Of a DNA stretch of 36,532 nt, positions 1 to 8,336 are shown piece by piece. This DNA comes from an uncultured Collinsella sp. (GTDB lineage Bacteria > Actinomycetota > Coriobacteriia > Coriobacteriales > Coriobacteriaceae), in contig CAKUGA010000010.1 of assembly GCA_934654515.1 (NCBI GenBank), positions 1 to 36,532 on the forward strand. The letters run 5' to 3'. Each line of letters begins with the position of its first letter. The first letter of the stretch is position 1. The notes below the pieces were generated by a model that saw only the letters and a list, made by a program, of their open reading frames with translations, had not been told where the DNA came from and ran no database searches. The translations under genes and the position numbers were made by a program.

Positions 1-320
1 CGACCTTCTCCCTGCTGTACATGCGAACCTCCAGTCCGGACCGCCTCACGGTCCAACTTTCTGTCCGCACCCCCTTCCTGCCCCTGCAGGGTCTCAGAGA
101 TAGCCAATCGAATAGCAGACGAGGCGTCAAAAGCCCTCAGGTAGCTGGCAGTGAGCATCAAAGATTAAACCGCAAGCCATTGTTCGTGGACTGTCAATTA
201 TGAGAAAATTAGTTACAGCAATCTCCCAGTTCGCATAAGCGTTCACACGCACGAACTTGGGTGAATGAGGCTGGCGCAATGTAGATCCATCGACACCGAC
301 CTACGAACAAGGAGCGCCTT
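1..320. other. Leading intergenic stretch, no gene recognised
   Basis: I see no convincing gene in the first 320 bases. A 60-codon open frame (21-203, +) has no ribosome-binding site and a composition unlike a protein. A small hairpin (GGACCG, loop cctca, CGGTCC) lies near position 40. The stretch is the upstream region of the surface-protein gene at 321. A weak promoter (TTGGGT at 257, 17-base spacer, TGTAGA at 280) is possible but matches the consensus poorly. Confidence 0.4.
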
Positions 321-1241
321 ATGTACGGACAGTATGTTGTATCTCAGACCCAGAACGAACGGACTCGCCCTCTTATCCGCAGCGCGAAGCATCGCATAGG
401 AGCCATAATCGCCACTTTCGGCGTGAGCGCCCTTGTGGCCGGATTTCTTCTACTACCGGGCGTGGCCCTAGCGAATGAAACGCCCGAGCTCGGCGCTGCC
501 GCATCAACTACCAACAGAGCAGCCAGCGCGGAAAGCAATATCACCGCCACCGCTGTCGTAGACCATTACTACGACCTAGAGCTGCTCCCTGCTTTCACGC
601 TAGTCCAGAACGAAGCACTTGTATACGACTTCCCCGACAAACCCGAGGATTTCCCTTACGGGCTTAACGACACCGTCTACCTCTTCAAGGCCGACACCGA
701 TACCGAAAGCCTTGTAAAAACCGAAAACCCCAAAGAGGCATGTGTCTCTATCGCTCTAACCATGATCGACAATCACGTAAGGGCAACCGTAGTCTTTACA
801 GGCGGTTACGCCGACGACCAAATCCCTTACAGACTTAACCTCACCAGCTCAACCCTCCTTGGCACACGCGTTGACCGCGATTACGACACCACGCAGGGAA
901 TTATGCGCGAGACGCGACACGATTACTACATCCGCTACGTCTTCGTCAGCGACGTGTACCTGATTGCAACCGATGCGACCGATCCCAAGCCCAACCCTGA
1001 CGCCAAGCCGAACCCAGAGGTCAAACCCAATCCAGAAACCAAGCCCGAACCCACGCCACAGCCTAAAACAGAAAAGCCAGCCGCAGCCTCCTCCCCCGCC
1101 AAGGCATCAGCAGTCGTTAAGCACACCGAGACCGTCCTGCCCGCAACAGGCGACAACGACGCAACGGCAGTCGTCTTGAGTGCAGTTGGCGTAGCGATCA
1201 CGGCAATCGGCGTTACCGCAACAAGGAGTCGCAATCGCTAG
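321..1241 (+). CDS. LPXTG (LPATG) cell-wall-anchored surface protein
   Basis: This 306-residue protein is exported and probably attached to the cell wall by sortase. A basic N-terminus is followed by a hydrophobic segment (about residues 26-50) ending in ALA|NE, a plausible signal peptidase site after residue 51. The middle (about 60-215) resembles no family I can name. Residues 221-255 form a proline/lysine stalk with KPNP-type repeats. The C-terminus has LPATG at 273-277, a hydrophobic stretch and the basic tail RSRNR, the complete sorting signal. AAGGAG sits 9 bases before the ATG. No sortase gene lies in the window, so the housekeeping enzyme is presumably used. The third codon positions are less GC-rich than in most neighbours. 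Surface location is well supported; adhesion or pilin function would be a guess. Confidence 0.8.
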   Translation: MYGQYVVSQTQNERTRPLIRSAKHRIGAIIATFGVSALVAGFLLLPGVALANETPELGAAASTTNRAASAESNITATAVVDHYYDLELLPAFTLVQNEALVYDFPDKPEDFPYGLNDTVYLFKADTDTESLVKTENPKEACVSIALTMIDNHVRATVVFTGGYADDQIPYRLNLTSSTLLGTRVDRDYDTTQGIMRETRHDYYIRYVFVSDVYLIATDATDPKPNPDAKPNPEVKPNPETKPEPTPQPKTEKPAAASSPAKASAVVKHTETVLPATGDNDATAVVLSAVGVAITAIGVTATRSRNR

Positions 1242-1281
1242 CTAAAATATGGCAAATCGACGCACGGAAAGAAACGTATCG

Positions 1282-1503
1282 ATGCTGGTGGATTTCAACG
1301 AGGTCAAAGAGGTAACCATCCCGGGAGTGAACAACGGGACGGGCGAGATGAACGCCAGGTTGTAGATGGACGGGCAGGGCAAGATTTTCCCGATGGCTAT
1401 TCATTCAGGCGGCTCGATTGGTCCGCACACGCGCTCAGCGCACATTAGAGCCGCCGGCACGGAACATGTCGAAAAAATGAGAGTGGATAATCTCCCGTTT
1501 TGA
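1282..1503 (+). pseudogene. Broken cupin-domain protein fragment
   Basis: The frame starts MLVDFNEVKEVTIPG and continues into MDGQGKIFPMAIHSGGSIG, which resembles the N-terminus of small single-domain cupins of about 100 residues found in gut anaerobes. It is interrupted by an in-frame TAG at 1363-1365. After the GGSIGPHT motif the similarity is lost, and the rest of the barrel with its metal-binding histidines is missing. The frame ends at 1501 inside the left side of a long inverted repeat (1477-1544). I read it as a decayed gene, perhaps cut by insertion of that repeat. The family assignment is from memory of the motif and is moderately sure; the broken state is seen directly. Confidence 0.5.
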
Positions 1504-1544
1504 GCCTAACTTGGAGCTCAAAGTGGGAGATTATCCACTCTCAT
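1477..1544. repeat. Long inverted repeat (20-bp perfect arms, extended stem)
   Basis: Left arm 1477-1496 (ATGAGAGTGGATAATCTCCC) is exactly complementary to 1525-1544. Pairing continues inward with two mismatches (TTTTGAGC against GCTCAAAG), giving a stem of about 30 bp and a short loop. There is no T-run, so it is not an ordinary terminator. It lies at the broken end of the cupin fragment and looks like a small palindromic insertion element or its remnant. Confidence 0.7.
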
Positions 1545-1553
1545 TCATCAAGC

Positions 1554-1597
1554 GTCCGAAAATCCACGCTCGTGCGTCCGGATTTCCACGCTCGTGC
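1554..1597. repeat. Two 22-bp tandem direct repeats
   Basis: Positions 1554-1575 and 1576-1597 are adjacent copies of a 22-base unit that begins GTCCG and ends TCCACGCTCGTGC, differing at three central positions. They follow the inverted repeat at 1477-1544 and precede the guaA terminator. Function unknown. Confidence 0.6.
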
Positions 1598-1690
1598 CGC
1601 ACGCTCGCGGAGCATCGCGGGCATTGATTGGGACCGATGCGGATCGCGGCATGAGGCCGTAAGGGTTGCCCAAAGGTTGCCCGAGGACAG

Positions 1691-1731
1691 CAAAAGAAAA
1701 GCCCCCGGCCTGTTTTTGCAGGCCGGGGGCT
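1691..1731 (-). terminator. Intrinsic terminator of guaA
   Basis: A strong stem (AGCCCCCGGCCTG paired with CAGGCCGGGGGCT, loop of As on the minus strand) is followed on the minus strand by CTTTTCTTTTG. It lies just past the guaA stop codon. Confidence 0.85.
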
Positions 1732-1750
1732 TGATGCACGTGGATATGGA

Positions 1751-3349
1751 CTACTCCCACTCGATGGTCGCGGGCGGCTTGGACGTGATGTCGTAGCACA
1801 CACGGTTGGCGCCGGGGACCTCGGCCACGATACGGCCGGAGATGCGGGCAAGCACGTCGTAGGGCAGCTTGGCCCAGTCGGCGGTCATGGCGTCACTGGA
1901 CTCGACGGCGCGCAGGATGATCGGACGCTGATAGGTGCGCTCGTCGCCCATAACGCCGACGGATTTGATGTCGGGCAGGACGGCGAAATACTGCCAGCAG
2001 CTGTGCTCGGAGTTGCGCTCGCCGGTCTGCTCAAACAGACGCTGGTTGTAGGCGTCGAGCTCCTCGCGCACGATAGCGTCGGCGTTCTTGAGGATCTCGA
2101 GCTTCTCCTTGTCGACCGCACCGATGATGCGAATGGCAAGGCCCGGGCCCGGGAAGGGCTGACGGAACACGATATGACCCGGCAGGCCGAGCGCCAGACC
2201 AAGCGCGCGGACCTCGTCCTTAAAGAAGTGGTCGAGCGGCTCGATGAGGTCGAAGTGCACGCCCTCGGGGAACGGGATCAGGTTGTGGTGGCTCTTGATG
2301 GTGGCCGTCTTGCCGCCCGTCTTGCGAGCGCCGGACTCGATGATGTCGGGGTAGATGGTGCCCTGAGCCAGGTACTTGACCGGCTTGCCATCGGTCTCGA
2401 GCTGCTGCGCCACGGCGAAGAACTCTTTCCAGAACTGCGTACCGATGATGCGGCGCTTCTCCTCGGGCTCGGTCACGCCGGCCAGAAGCTCGGCATAGCG
2501 GTCCTCGGCGTGGACGTGGATAAAGTCGACGTCAAACTGCTTGGTGAAGACCTCCTCCACCTGCTCGGGCTCGCCCTTGCGCAGCAGACCGTGGTTGATG
2601 AACACGCAGGTCATCTGCTTGCCCACGGCGCGGGCGCCCAGCGCAGCCACGACGGAGGAGTCGACGCCGCCGGACAGGGCCAGAATCACGCGGTCGTCGC
2701 CGACCTTCTCGCGGAACTCGGCCGTCATGGTCTCGACCAGGTTGTCCATGCTCCAGTTGGGCTCCAGGCCGCAGATCTCAAACAGGAAGTTGCTCAGCAG
2801 CTGCTGACCGTACTCGGAGTGCTTGACCTCGGGGTGGAACTGCGTGGTGAAGATCTTGCGCTCGACGCACTCCATGGCGGCAACCGGGCACACGTCGGTG
2901 CTGGCGGTAACGGTAAAGCCCTCGGGCACCTCGGAAACGGCGTCGCGATGGCTCATCCACACGGTCTGCTCCATAGGCGTGGAGTTAAAGAGCTTGGCGC
3001 CGGCCGTACGCGTGATGGTGGCGCGGCCGTACTCGCCCACCTCGGAGTGGCCGACCTTGCCGCCGAGCGTCACGGCCGTGATCTGATGGCCGTAGCAAAA
3101 GCCCAGGACGGGAAGGCCCAGGTCAAAGATGGCGGGATCGATGGACGGAGCGTCCTCGGCGTACACAGAAGCCGGGCCGCCGGAAAGGATGAGCGCAGAG
3201 GCGTTCATCTCGCGAATCTCGTCGGCCGAGATGTCGCAGGGAACAATCTCGGAATACACGTTGAGGTCGCGGACGCGACGGGCAATGAGCTGACCGTACT
3301 GCGCACCAAAGTCGAGTACGAGGACCTTTGCGGAAGCCTTTTGATCCAT
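1751..3349 (-). CDS. guaA: GMP synthase (glutamine-hydrolysing)
   Basis: GuaA converts XMP, glutamine and ATP to GMP in the cytosol, the last step of guanine nucleotide synthesis. The 532-residue protein has the usual order. A class I glutamine amidotransferase domain comes first (DFGAQYGQLIARRVR at 13-27, nucleophile C85 in GFCYGHQ, H172 and E174 in FHPEV). An ATP pyrophosphatase domain follows with SGGVDSS at 226-232, then the dimerisation domain ending TIEWE. I chose the ATG at 3349 because AGGGGG precedes it and the protein then begins MDQKASAKVLVLDFG at normal family length; the frame stays open for another 55 codons upstream. The gene is divergent from the asparaginase gene and ends in its own terminator. 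No purine riboswitch was recognised in the leader. Confidence 0.97.
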   Translation of the reverse strand: MDQKASAKVLVLDFGAQYGQLIARRVRDLNVYSEIVPCDISADEIREMNASALILSGGPASVYAEDAPSIDPAIFDLGLPVLGFCYGHQITAVTLGGKVGHSEVGEYGRATITRTAGAKLFNSTPMEQTVWMSHRDAVSEVPEGFTVTASTDVCPVAAMECVERKIFTTQFHPEVKHSEYGQQLLSNFLFEICGLEPNWSMDNLVETMTAEFREKVGDDRVILALSGGVDSSVVAALGARAVGKQMTCVFINHGLLRKGEPEQVEEVFTKQFDVDFIHVHAEDRYAELLAGVTEPEEKRRIIGTQFWKEFFAVAQQLETDGKPVKYLAQGTIYPDIIESGARKTGGKTATIKSHHNLIPFPEGVHFDLIEPLDHFFKDEVRALGLALGLPGHIVFRQPFPGPGLAIRIIGAVDKEKLEILKNADAIVREELDAYNQRLFEQTGERNSEHSCWQYFAVLPDIKSVGVMGDERTYQRPIILRAVESSDAMTADWAKLPYDVLARISGRIVAEVPGANRVCYDITSKPPATIEWE

Positions 3350-3616
3350 GGTTTCCCCCTCTTGTTGGCGGGGAGCCGGTGCCCACCCGCGCGAATAAAC
3401 GAAAACAGCTTTCATAGTGTACACGTTATATGGGGTTTCTCGTCCCTCGCAGCCATCAGCGCACGGCAAACGCACGACCTGGGCCCTATTTGACGGCGAT
3501 TGAAGTGTTACCAAACGTTACAGATGATGTAATACGTTTGAACATTGGACGCCCTGTGCCACAATACTGCCGAACGACTCCGCCTCTGCGGCGGCAAATA
3601 CGATAGGAATACCAGC

Positions 3617-4630
3617 ATGAAGCGCATCCTTCTCATCGCCACGGGCGGCACCATCGCATCGACCGAGGACGGCAACGGCCTCTCCCCCGCCCTGACCGGT
3701 GAGGAGCTCGCCCAGAGCGTCCCCGAGATCTCGGGCCTCTGCGAGCTCGACGTCGTGCAGCCCATGAACATCGACAGCACCAATATGCGCCCGAGCGACT
3801 GGATGCGTATCCGCGACGTCATCGTCGAGGGTTATGCCGACCACGACGGCTTCGTGATTCTACACGGCACCGACACCATGAGCTACACCGCGGCAGCGCT
3901 TTCCTACCTGATTCAGGACAGCCCCAAGCCCATCGTGCTCACCGGCTCGCAAAAGCCCATGGGCAATCCATTTACCGACGCCAAGCTCAACCTGTACCAG
4001 AGCCTGCTCTATGCGCTCGACGAGCACTCGCACGATGTCTCGATCGTGTTTGGCGGCGTCGCCATTGCCGGCACGCGCGCCCGCAAACAGCGCACCATGA
4101 GCTTTAACGCGTTCATTAGCGTCAACTATCCGCCCATCGCCTATATCCGCAACGACCGCATCGTGCGCAACGGGCTTCACGGCACGCATCAGGGCGAAAA
4201 CCCGGTGCGTTTCTACGACAGCATCGACCCGCGCGTATTTGTACTCAAGCTCACGCCCGGCGTAAACCCGGGCATCCTCGACGCCCTTGCCGATAGCTAC
4301 GACGCTGTAATCCTTGAGACCTTTGGCATTGGCGGTATCCCCGAGTTTGGCGAGTCGGGCGAGTCGTTCCAAGAGGCGATTTTCCGCTGGGTCGATTCGG
4401 GCCGCACCGTCGTTATGACCACACAGGTCCCCGAAGAGGGCCTTGACCTGGGTGTTTATGAGGTCGGCCGTGCCTACGCCGATCATCCGGGCATTTTGCG
4501 CGGCGACGACATGACCACCGAGACGCTCGTGGCCAAAACCATGTGGGCACTCGGCCAATCACGTGATGCGGCCGAGATTCAGCGCCTGTTCTACAGCCAA
4601 GTCAACCACGACCGTATCCCGATGGCGTAA
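3617..4630 (+). CDS. ansA: L-asparaginase, type I (cytosolic)
   Basis: This enzyme hydrolyses L-asparagine to aspartate and ammonia. The 337-residue protein shows both family signatures: the nucleophile motif TGGTIAS with T12 at the N-terminus, and HGTDTM with T85 and D86. The invariant Lys is probably in TGSQKP near residue 113. There is no signal peptide, which fits the cytosolic low-affinity type I rather than the periplasmic type II. The ATG at 3617 is preceded by AGGAAT; an upstream in-frame ATG at 3545 lacks a ribosome-binding site and adds residues unlike the family. It is divergent from guaA, a second amide-nitrogen gene, and converges on the XRE gene. A possible promoter lies near 3501-3540 but matches the consensus only weakly. 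Confidence 0.93.
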   Translation: MKRILLIATGGTIASTEDGNGLSPALTGEELAQSVPEISGLCELDVVQPMNIDSTNMRPSDWMRIRDVIVEGYADHDGFVILHGTDTMSYTAAALSYLIQDSPKPIVLTGSQKPMGNPFTDAKLNLYQSLLYALDEHSHDVSIVFGGVAIAGTRARKQRTMSFNAFISVNYPPIAYIRNDRIVRNGLHGTHQGENPVRFYDSIDPRVFVLKLTPGVNPGILDALADSYDAVILETFGIGGIPEFGESGESFQEAIFRWVDSGRTVVMTTQVPEEGLDLGVYEVGRAYADHPGILRGDDMTTETLVAKTMWALGQSRDAAEIQRLFYSQVNHDRIPMA

Positions 4631-4651
4631 TCAGATATCGATCGGTATCTC

Positions 4652-4870
4652 CTATTCAATACCCTCGAGAAGATCTGACACCGTCATGCCGAGTGCGGGC
4701 GCAATCTTAAATAGAACTTTAAGTGTGAAGTTTGCCGTTCCGTCTTCGATTCGGTCGAGGTAGGGGCGGCTGATTCCTGTTGCCACACAAAAATCGACCT
4801 TGGAGATACCAAGGTCCCTGCGTGTCTGTTCGACTCGCTTGCCAAGAATCTGTTTCGCACGTTCGTCCAT
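4652..4870 (-). CDS. Small XRE-family HTH transcriptional regulator
   Basis: A 72-residue DNA-binding protein consisting of a single Cro/C1-type helix-turn-helix: the helices span about 6-65, with the recognition region around GISRPYLDRIEDGTANFTLK. It has no extra domain, so ligand sensing is not evident. No strong ribosome-binding site precedes the ATG at 4870, so the start is uncertain and the message may be leaderless or poorly translated. It is divergent from the small HAD-like gene at 4947, and the intergenic space contains a perfect 22-bp palindrome (4901-4922), a likely operator for this protein. Its 3' end converges on the asparaginase gene. An autorepressor controlling both genes is my inference; a solitary antitoxin is another possibility. 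Confidence 0.75.
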   Translation of the reverse strand: MDERAKQILGKRVEQTRRDLGISKVDFCVATGISRPYLDRIEDGTANFTLKVLFKIAPALGMTVSDLLEGIE

Positions 4871-4900
4871 GCAGCCGAGTTTGAAATGGAGCCGAACATA

Positions 4901-4922
4901 AACGTAAACTATAGTTTACGTT
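4901..4922. promoter_or_regulatory. Perfect 22-bp palindrome, candidate XRE operator
   Basis: The half-site AACGTAAACTA is followed directly by its exact reverse complement. The site lies 30 bases upstream of the XRE start and 24 bases upstream of the start at 4947. Its centre (CTATAG) could overlap -10 elements on either strand. Position and symmetry suggest a dimeric repressor site controlling both divergent genes. Confidence 0.6.
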
Positions 4923-4946
4923 TTGCCGAATACACAGGAGTTTTCT

Positions 4947-5336
4947 ATGTCGGGTTCTTCGATTTACGTACGGCGCGCAGATTGCCGCCGACGCGACACG
5001 CCGATTGCTCTTGTCGTTATCGAGGCCGACCAGCTCACGCCCGACGAGCGCACGGCCTTCACGCTGTTATCGAGTCGCGTCGACGCGGCACTTCTCCCCA
5101 ACCCAAAGCAGGACGAATTTGCGGCCCTCTGCCGACAGCGCGGCTGCGCATTCAACCAGGCCGTTGTCATTGCCACCACGCAACACGGCCTTCCCTTGCT
5201 GCTAGAAGCCGCCGTCGCCCTCACACTACGCGGCGCGGGATACGAAAACGAGGCCGCCGCCGACGTGGTCTTTAAACCACGATCGAGCGGCGGCCTCGCA
5301 GCAGCCATCGAATATGCTTGCAGGCTCGTCGCCTAA
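4947..5336 (+). CDS. Small HAD-like protein, probably catalytically degenerate
   Basis: This 129-residue protein has no certain assignment. Its second half (from about residue 65: PNPKQDEFAALCRQ, then AVVIATTQHGLPLL, then EAAADVVFKPRSSGGLAAAI) follows the C-terminal pattern of HAD phosphatases and P-type ATPases, in which a Lys is followed by a GDxxND loop and then a xAADVV segment. The acidic metal-binding loop is replaced here by TTQHG, and the N-terminal DxD nucleophile is absent. It may be an inactive HAD relative that binds a ligand or partner. AGGAG lies 7 bases before the ATG. It is divergent from the XRE gene with a palindrome between them, which suggests coregulation. The HAD link is inference from motif spacing. 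Confidence 0.6.
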   Translation: MSGSSIYVRRADCRRRDTPIALVVIEADQLTPDERTAFTLLSSRVDAALLPNPKQDEFAALCRQRGCAFNQAVVIATTQHGLPLLLEAAVALTLRGAGYENEAAADVVFKPRSSGGLAAAIEYACRLVA

Positions 5337-5345
5337 AGGGACAAG

Positions 5346-5729
5346 CTAGAATCCCAGTCCAAAGCCCGTACCGGTGATCGCCGAATACATAAAGTAGACG
5401 TTAATCACATTGAGGAACACGCCCGTGACGCAGCCGTTGCGCAGATAACGCTCACACGTAAGACGCGCCATCACGGCAGAGTCCTCGTTGTTCTTAGCCT
5501 GACGGCCAGCCGTAAAGTACGTCGCCACGCCAAGCAGCAAGTTAAGCACCGGCAGCGCCAGCAGCTCGTAACTCTTACCCCAGCGCGTCGCCTCGCCGGC
5601 GGCGTTAAACTTCGTCGCCACCTCGGGTCCAATGTTGGGAAGGACACATGCCGCAACCACGAGCGGAAGCACCGCAAGCACGAGCAGCGCGATACCCATG
5701 TAGCCGGCTTTTTTACCATATTTGAACAT
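5346..5729 (-). CDS. DUF1648-type small membrane protein
   Basis: A 127-residue integral membrane protein with three predicted transmembrane segments (about 11-30, 55-73 and 101-119). Between the first two lies LPNIGPEVATKFNAAGEATR followed by WG, the DUF1648 signature (Pro-x-H/K-F-N-x-x-G-x-x-x-x-W-G) found in SdpI-like and related membrane proteins. Function is unknown. It starts 11 bases after the ychF stop with AAGGA before the ATG, so it is probably cotranscribed with ychF. It converges on the HAD-like gene. Confidence 0.75.
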   Translation of the reverse strand: MFKYGKKAGYMGIALLVLAVLPLVVAACVLPNIGPEVATKFNAAGEATRWGKSYELLALPVLNLLLGVATYFTAGRQAKNNEDSAVMARLTCERYLRNGCVTGVFLNVINVYFMYSAITGTGFGLGF

Positions 5730-5740
5730 GCACGTCGTCC

Positions 5741-6817
5741 TTACACGTTAAAACGGAAGTGCACGACGTCGCCGTCGGCCATGATGTACTCTTTGCCCTC
5801 GATGCGCAGCTTGCCGGCGGCCTTGGCGCCCTGCTCGCCGCCGAGCTCGATGTAGTCGTCGTAGCCAATGACCTCGGCCTTAATAAAGCCGCGCTCAAAG
5901 TCGGTATGGATGACGCCGGCGGCCTGCGGGGCGGTCGCGCCCTGGCGCACCGTCCAGGCCTTGACCTCCATCTCGCCGGCCGTAAAGAACGACTGCAGAC
6001 CGAGCAGCTTGTAGGCAGCCTGAGCGAGCACGTCCAGGCCGGGCTGTTCCAGGCCCAGGCTCTCCAGGTAATCGGCGGCGTCCTCGGGATCGAGCTCGGA
6101 AAGCTCGGCCTCGATCTTGGCGCAGATGGGCAGCGGCTTGACGCCGTCGATGGGCGCCAGGTCCTCGTTGAGCATGTCCTCGTCTACGTTGGCCACATAC
6201 AGGATGGGCTTCATGGTGAGCAGGAACAGGCCCTTGGCGGCGGCGCGCTCCTCGTCGGTCATCTCCATGGACGCGGCGCGCTTGCCCTCGTTGAGCCAGG
6301 CAAGCAAGCGCTTAGCCACCTCGAACTTGGGCATGAGCTCCTTGTCGCGCTTGGCCTCCTTCTCGAGCTTGGGCAGCTGCTTCTCGAGCGTGCCCATGTC
6401 GGCCAGGATGAGCTCGGTCATGATGGTGTCAGCGTCGCCGGCGGGATCGACGAACTCGCCCGTACGGCCCACCTCACGCATGACGTTGGGATCCTTAAAG
6501 TAGCGCACGACCTCGCAGATGGCGTCGGTCTCGCGAATGTTGGCCAGGAACTGGTTGCCCAGGCCCTCGCCCTCGTTGGCGCCCTTCACCAGGCCAGCGA
6601 TGTCGACGAACTCGACCGTAGCCGGCACAATGCGGCCAGGGTTGACGATGTCGGCAAGCTTTTGCAGACGGCTATCGGGCACATCGACGATACCCACGTT
6701 GGGGTCGATTGTGGCAAACGGGTAATTGGCGGCAAGGCCGGTCTTTTTGGTAAGCGCGGTGAACAGCGTCGACTTGCCCACGTTGGGCAGGCCCACGATA
6801 CCGATGGAAAGGGACAC
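5741..6817 (-). CDS. ychF: Redox-regulated ATPase YchF (Obg family)
   Basis: YchF is a ribosome-associated P-loop ATPase of the Obg/HAS-GTPase group, linked to translation and the oxidative stress response. The 358-residue product has G1 GLPNVGKST (9-17), switch region TIDPNVGIV with DVPD, G3 DIAGLVKGA, and the relaxed G4 NVDE in place of NKxD that gives ATP preference. A coiled-coil region follows, and a C-terminal TGS domain ends in [11 protein letters not shown] chose GTG at 6817 because AAAGGAG lies just upstream and the length then matches the family. An in-frame ATG further upstream has no such site. A promoter (TTCGCC, 18 bases, TATACT) lies at 6855-6884. The DUF1648 gene follows in the same direction. 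Confidence 0.96.
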   Translation of the reverse strand: MSLSIGIVGLPNVGKSTLFTALTKKTGLAANYPFATIDPNVGIVDVPDSRLQKLADIVNPGRIVPATVEFVDIAGLVKGANEGEGLGNQFLANIRETDAICEVVRYFKDPNVMREVGRTGEFVDPAGDADTIMTELILADMGTLEKQLPKLEKEAKRDKELMPKFEVAKRLLAWLNEGKRAASMEMTDEERAAAKGLFLLTMKPILYVANVDEDMLNEDLAPIDGVKPLPICAKIEAELSELDPEDAADYLESLGLEQPGLDVLAQAAYKLLGLQSFFTAGEMEVKAWTVRQGATAPQAAGVIHTDFERGFIKAEVIGYDDYIELGGEQGAKAAGKLRIEGKEYIMADGDVVHFRFNV

Positions 6818-6854
6818 GACAGCTCCTTTTGGTACAAGCATTTCAAACTGCATA

Positions 6855-6884
6855 AGTATAGCGCCGCCGCAGCATCTGGGCGAA
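6855..6884 (-). promoter_or_regulatory. Candidate promoter of ychF
   Basis: On the minus strand TTCGCC (-35) is separated by 18 bases from TATACT (-10), about 38 bases upstream of the GTG start. The -10 is good and the -35 partial. Confidence 0.45.
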
Positions 6885-6931
6885 CCCGGACGCCACGGCG
6901 GCACGAATGAAGCAGAGATAGAGGTCGCTGA

Positions 6932-8185
6932 CTAATCCGCGAGCTTTTCCACCTGGTCGAGCATCTTGTCAAGCTTGGCCTTTGCCTCGGCCTTGACCTT
7001 CTCAGCTTCTTCGTGAGCCTTCGCCTTCTGGGCGGCCTTTTCCTCGGCTTCGGGATCGACGACGACCAGGTTGGATGCGTCATGTTCAACCAGCTTAAGC
7101 GCATGCTCGGGGCACACCTTGACGCAGGCTCCGCAACCCAGGCAGTACGTCGACTCCAGTGCAAAGCGGCCGCTTCCCACCAGATCGCAGGCAAACGTAG
7201 GGCACACGTTGACGCACTCGCCGCACGACGTGCACTTGTCAAAATCGCACTCCGGCGTGCTCACCTGCATATTCTGGGCAAGCTCGGGGTGATTCTGCAG
7301 CGTCGAGAGCACCAGCTGGCGGCCGTGCGTCAGCGTACGGCGGCGCTTGGCCGTCGTGGTGCCGCACATGGTGTTGAGCGTACGTTCGAGCTGGGTAATC
7401 TGATGGCGATGGGCCTTCAGCTTCTGCGTCACCGAGGCAAGTGCCGCCGTCGCCGGGTTGAGCTTGGTCACGGTCAGGCCCGTGGTGCGGGCAATCTTTT
7501 CCATGTACTCCTTGCGCTCATACTCGCGGCGCTTATGGCATTTGAGGCTCTTGGGGTCGACTTCCAGACCCATGCCCGCGCCGGCCCACTCCTCGGCGGT
7601 GGCAATAGCCTCGCCCAGAATATCCTCGCCACCGGTGTTGCGGCATTTATCGCACACGCCCAGCGGCAGGTAGACGCTCACGTTGGGATAGTCGGCCAGC
7701 ACCGAAAACCAAGTCTCGGCCGTGATATCGCCTACGCAGGCGACGACGACCTCGTTCTCGCGCGGCATGCGCTTAAGGGCACGCGTGCAGGTAACATAAG
7801 CGGTCTCGTGGCTCGTGGCCGCCGAGACAATATCGTCGTAGAGGTTTTTGGGCGCCAGGCGCGGCGAGATAATCGCCTCGGTCGGGCAAGCGGCGGCGCA
7901 CAGGCCGCACTTGCGGCAGGTGTCGAGGATTTCGATAGCGTCTTCCTCGACCTCGATAGCGTTGACCGGGCACACGTCCATGCACGCGGTGCAACCGCTC
8001 TTCTCGTTTTTGCAGGCCAGGCACGGAATGGTGTTTCCGCGCGGACGCTCCTTATAGTCGGCAGGATTCCACTGCGGCGCCGACGGATCGAGCGCGTCGG
8101 TCACGCCGCCAAGCGGGTTTTTAAGAAAATCGAAACCCTTGCTGATCTCGATAATGTCATCAAACAGATCGTGTTCCTGCGCCAT
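6932..8185 (-). CDS. Polyferredoxin with four 4Fe-4S binding motifs
   Basis: This 417-residue cytosolic iron-sulfur protein carries two pairs of ferredoxin-type motifs. The N-terminal pair is C58/C65-x2-C68-x3-C72-P and C90-x2-C93-x2-C96-x3-C100-P; an additional Cys is at 55. The C-terminal pair is CTSCGECVNVCP and CLGCGACVKVCP. Between them lies a region with further Cys (VACVGDITAETWF, then GVCDKC), like the electron-transfer subunits that pair with reductases, but I cannot name its partner. The C-terminus is a charged Ala/Lys/Glu helix, probably a coiled coil. GGGAGGGG precedes the chosen ATG at 8185. No oxidoreductase neighbours it, so the redox partner is unknown. A weak promoter (TTGCTC, 19 bases, TATCAT) lies at 8226-8256. 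Confidence 0.85.
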   Translation of the reverse strand: MAQEHDLFDDIIEISKGFDFLKNPLGGVTDALDPSAPQWNPADYKERPRGNTIPCLACKNEKSGCTACMDVCPVNAIEVEEDAIEILDTCRKCGLCAAACPTEAIISPRLAPKNLYDDIVSAATSHETAYVTCTRALKRMPRENEVVVACVGDITAETWFSVLADYPNVSVYLPLGVCDKCRNTGGEDILGEAIATAEEWAGAGMGLEVDPKSLKCHKRREYERKEYMEKIARTTGLTVTKLNPATAALASVTQKLKAHRHQITQLERTLNTMCGTTTAKRRRTLTHGRQLVLSTLQNHPELAQNMQVSTPECDFDKCTSCGECVNVCPTFACDLVGSGRFALESTYCLGCGACVKVCPEHALKLVEHDASNLVVVDPEAEEKAAQKAKAHEEAEKVKAEAKAKLDKMLDQVEKLAD

Positions 8186-8336
8186 GCGCGGCCCCTCCCT
8201 GAGCAGTGCAAACAAGCAAGAAATAATGATACGCCATCGGCCCGTGCCTCGAGCAAATTACACGCGGAGCACCTTTGGGACAAATAGCCTATGGCCTATC
8301 GCCGCCTCGATTGCACAAGGTCAATCAAGCGCCAAG

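Noticed and set aside
21..203. 60-codon frame at the start of the window
   Set aside because: No ribosome-binding site, no similarity, atypical composition.
2003..3493. 496-codon frame opposite guaA
   Set aside because: Antisense shadow; repetitive Gly/Val/Leu/Asp content without any motif.
3350..3616. Purine riboswitch or PurR-type site ahead of guaA
   Set aside because: No recognisable purine aptamer core; only weak promoter-like sequences and a short GTGTACAC palindrome.
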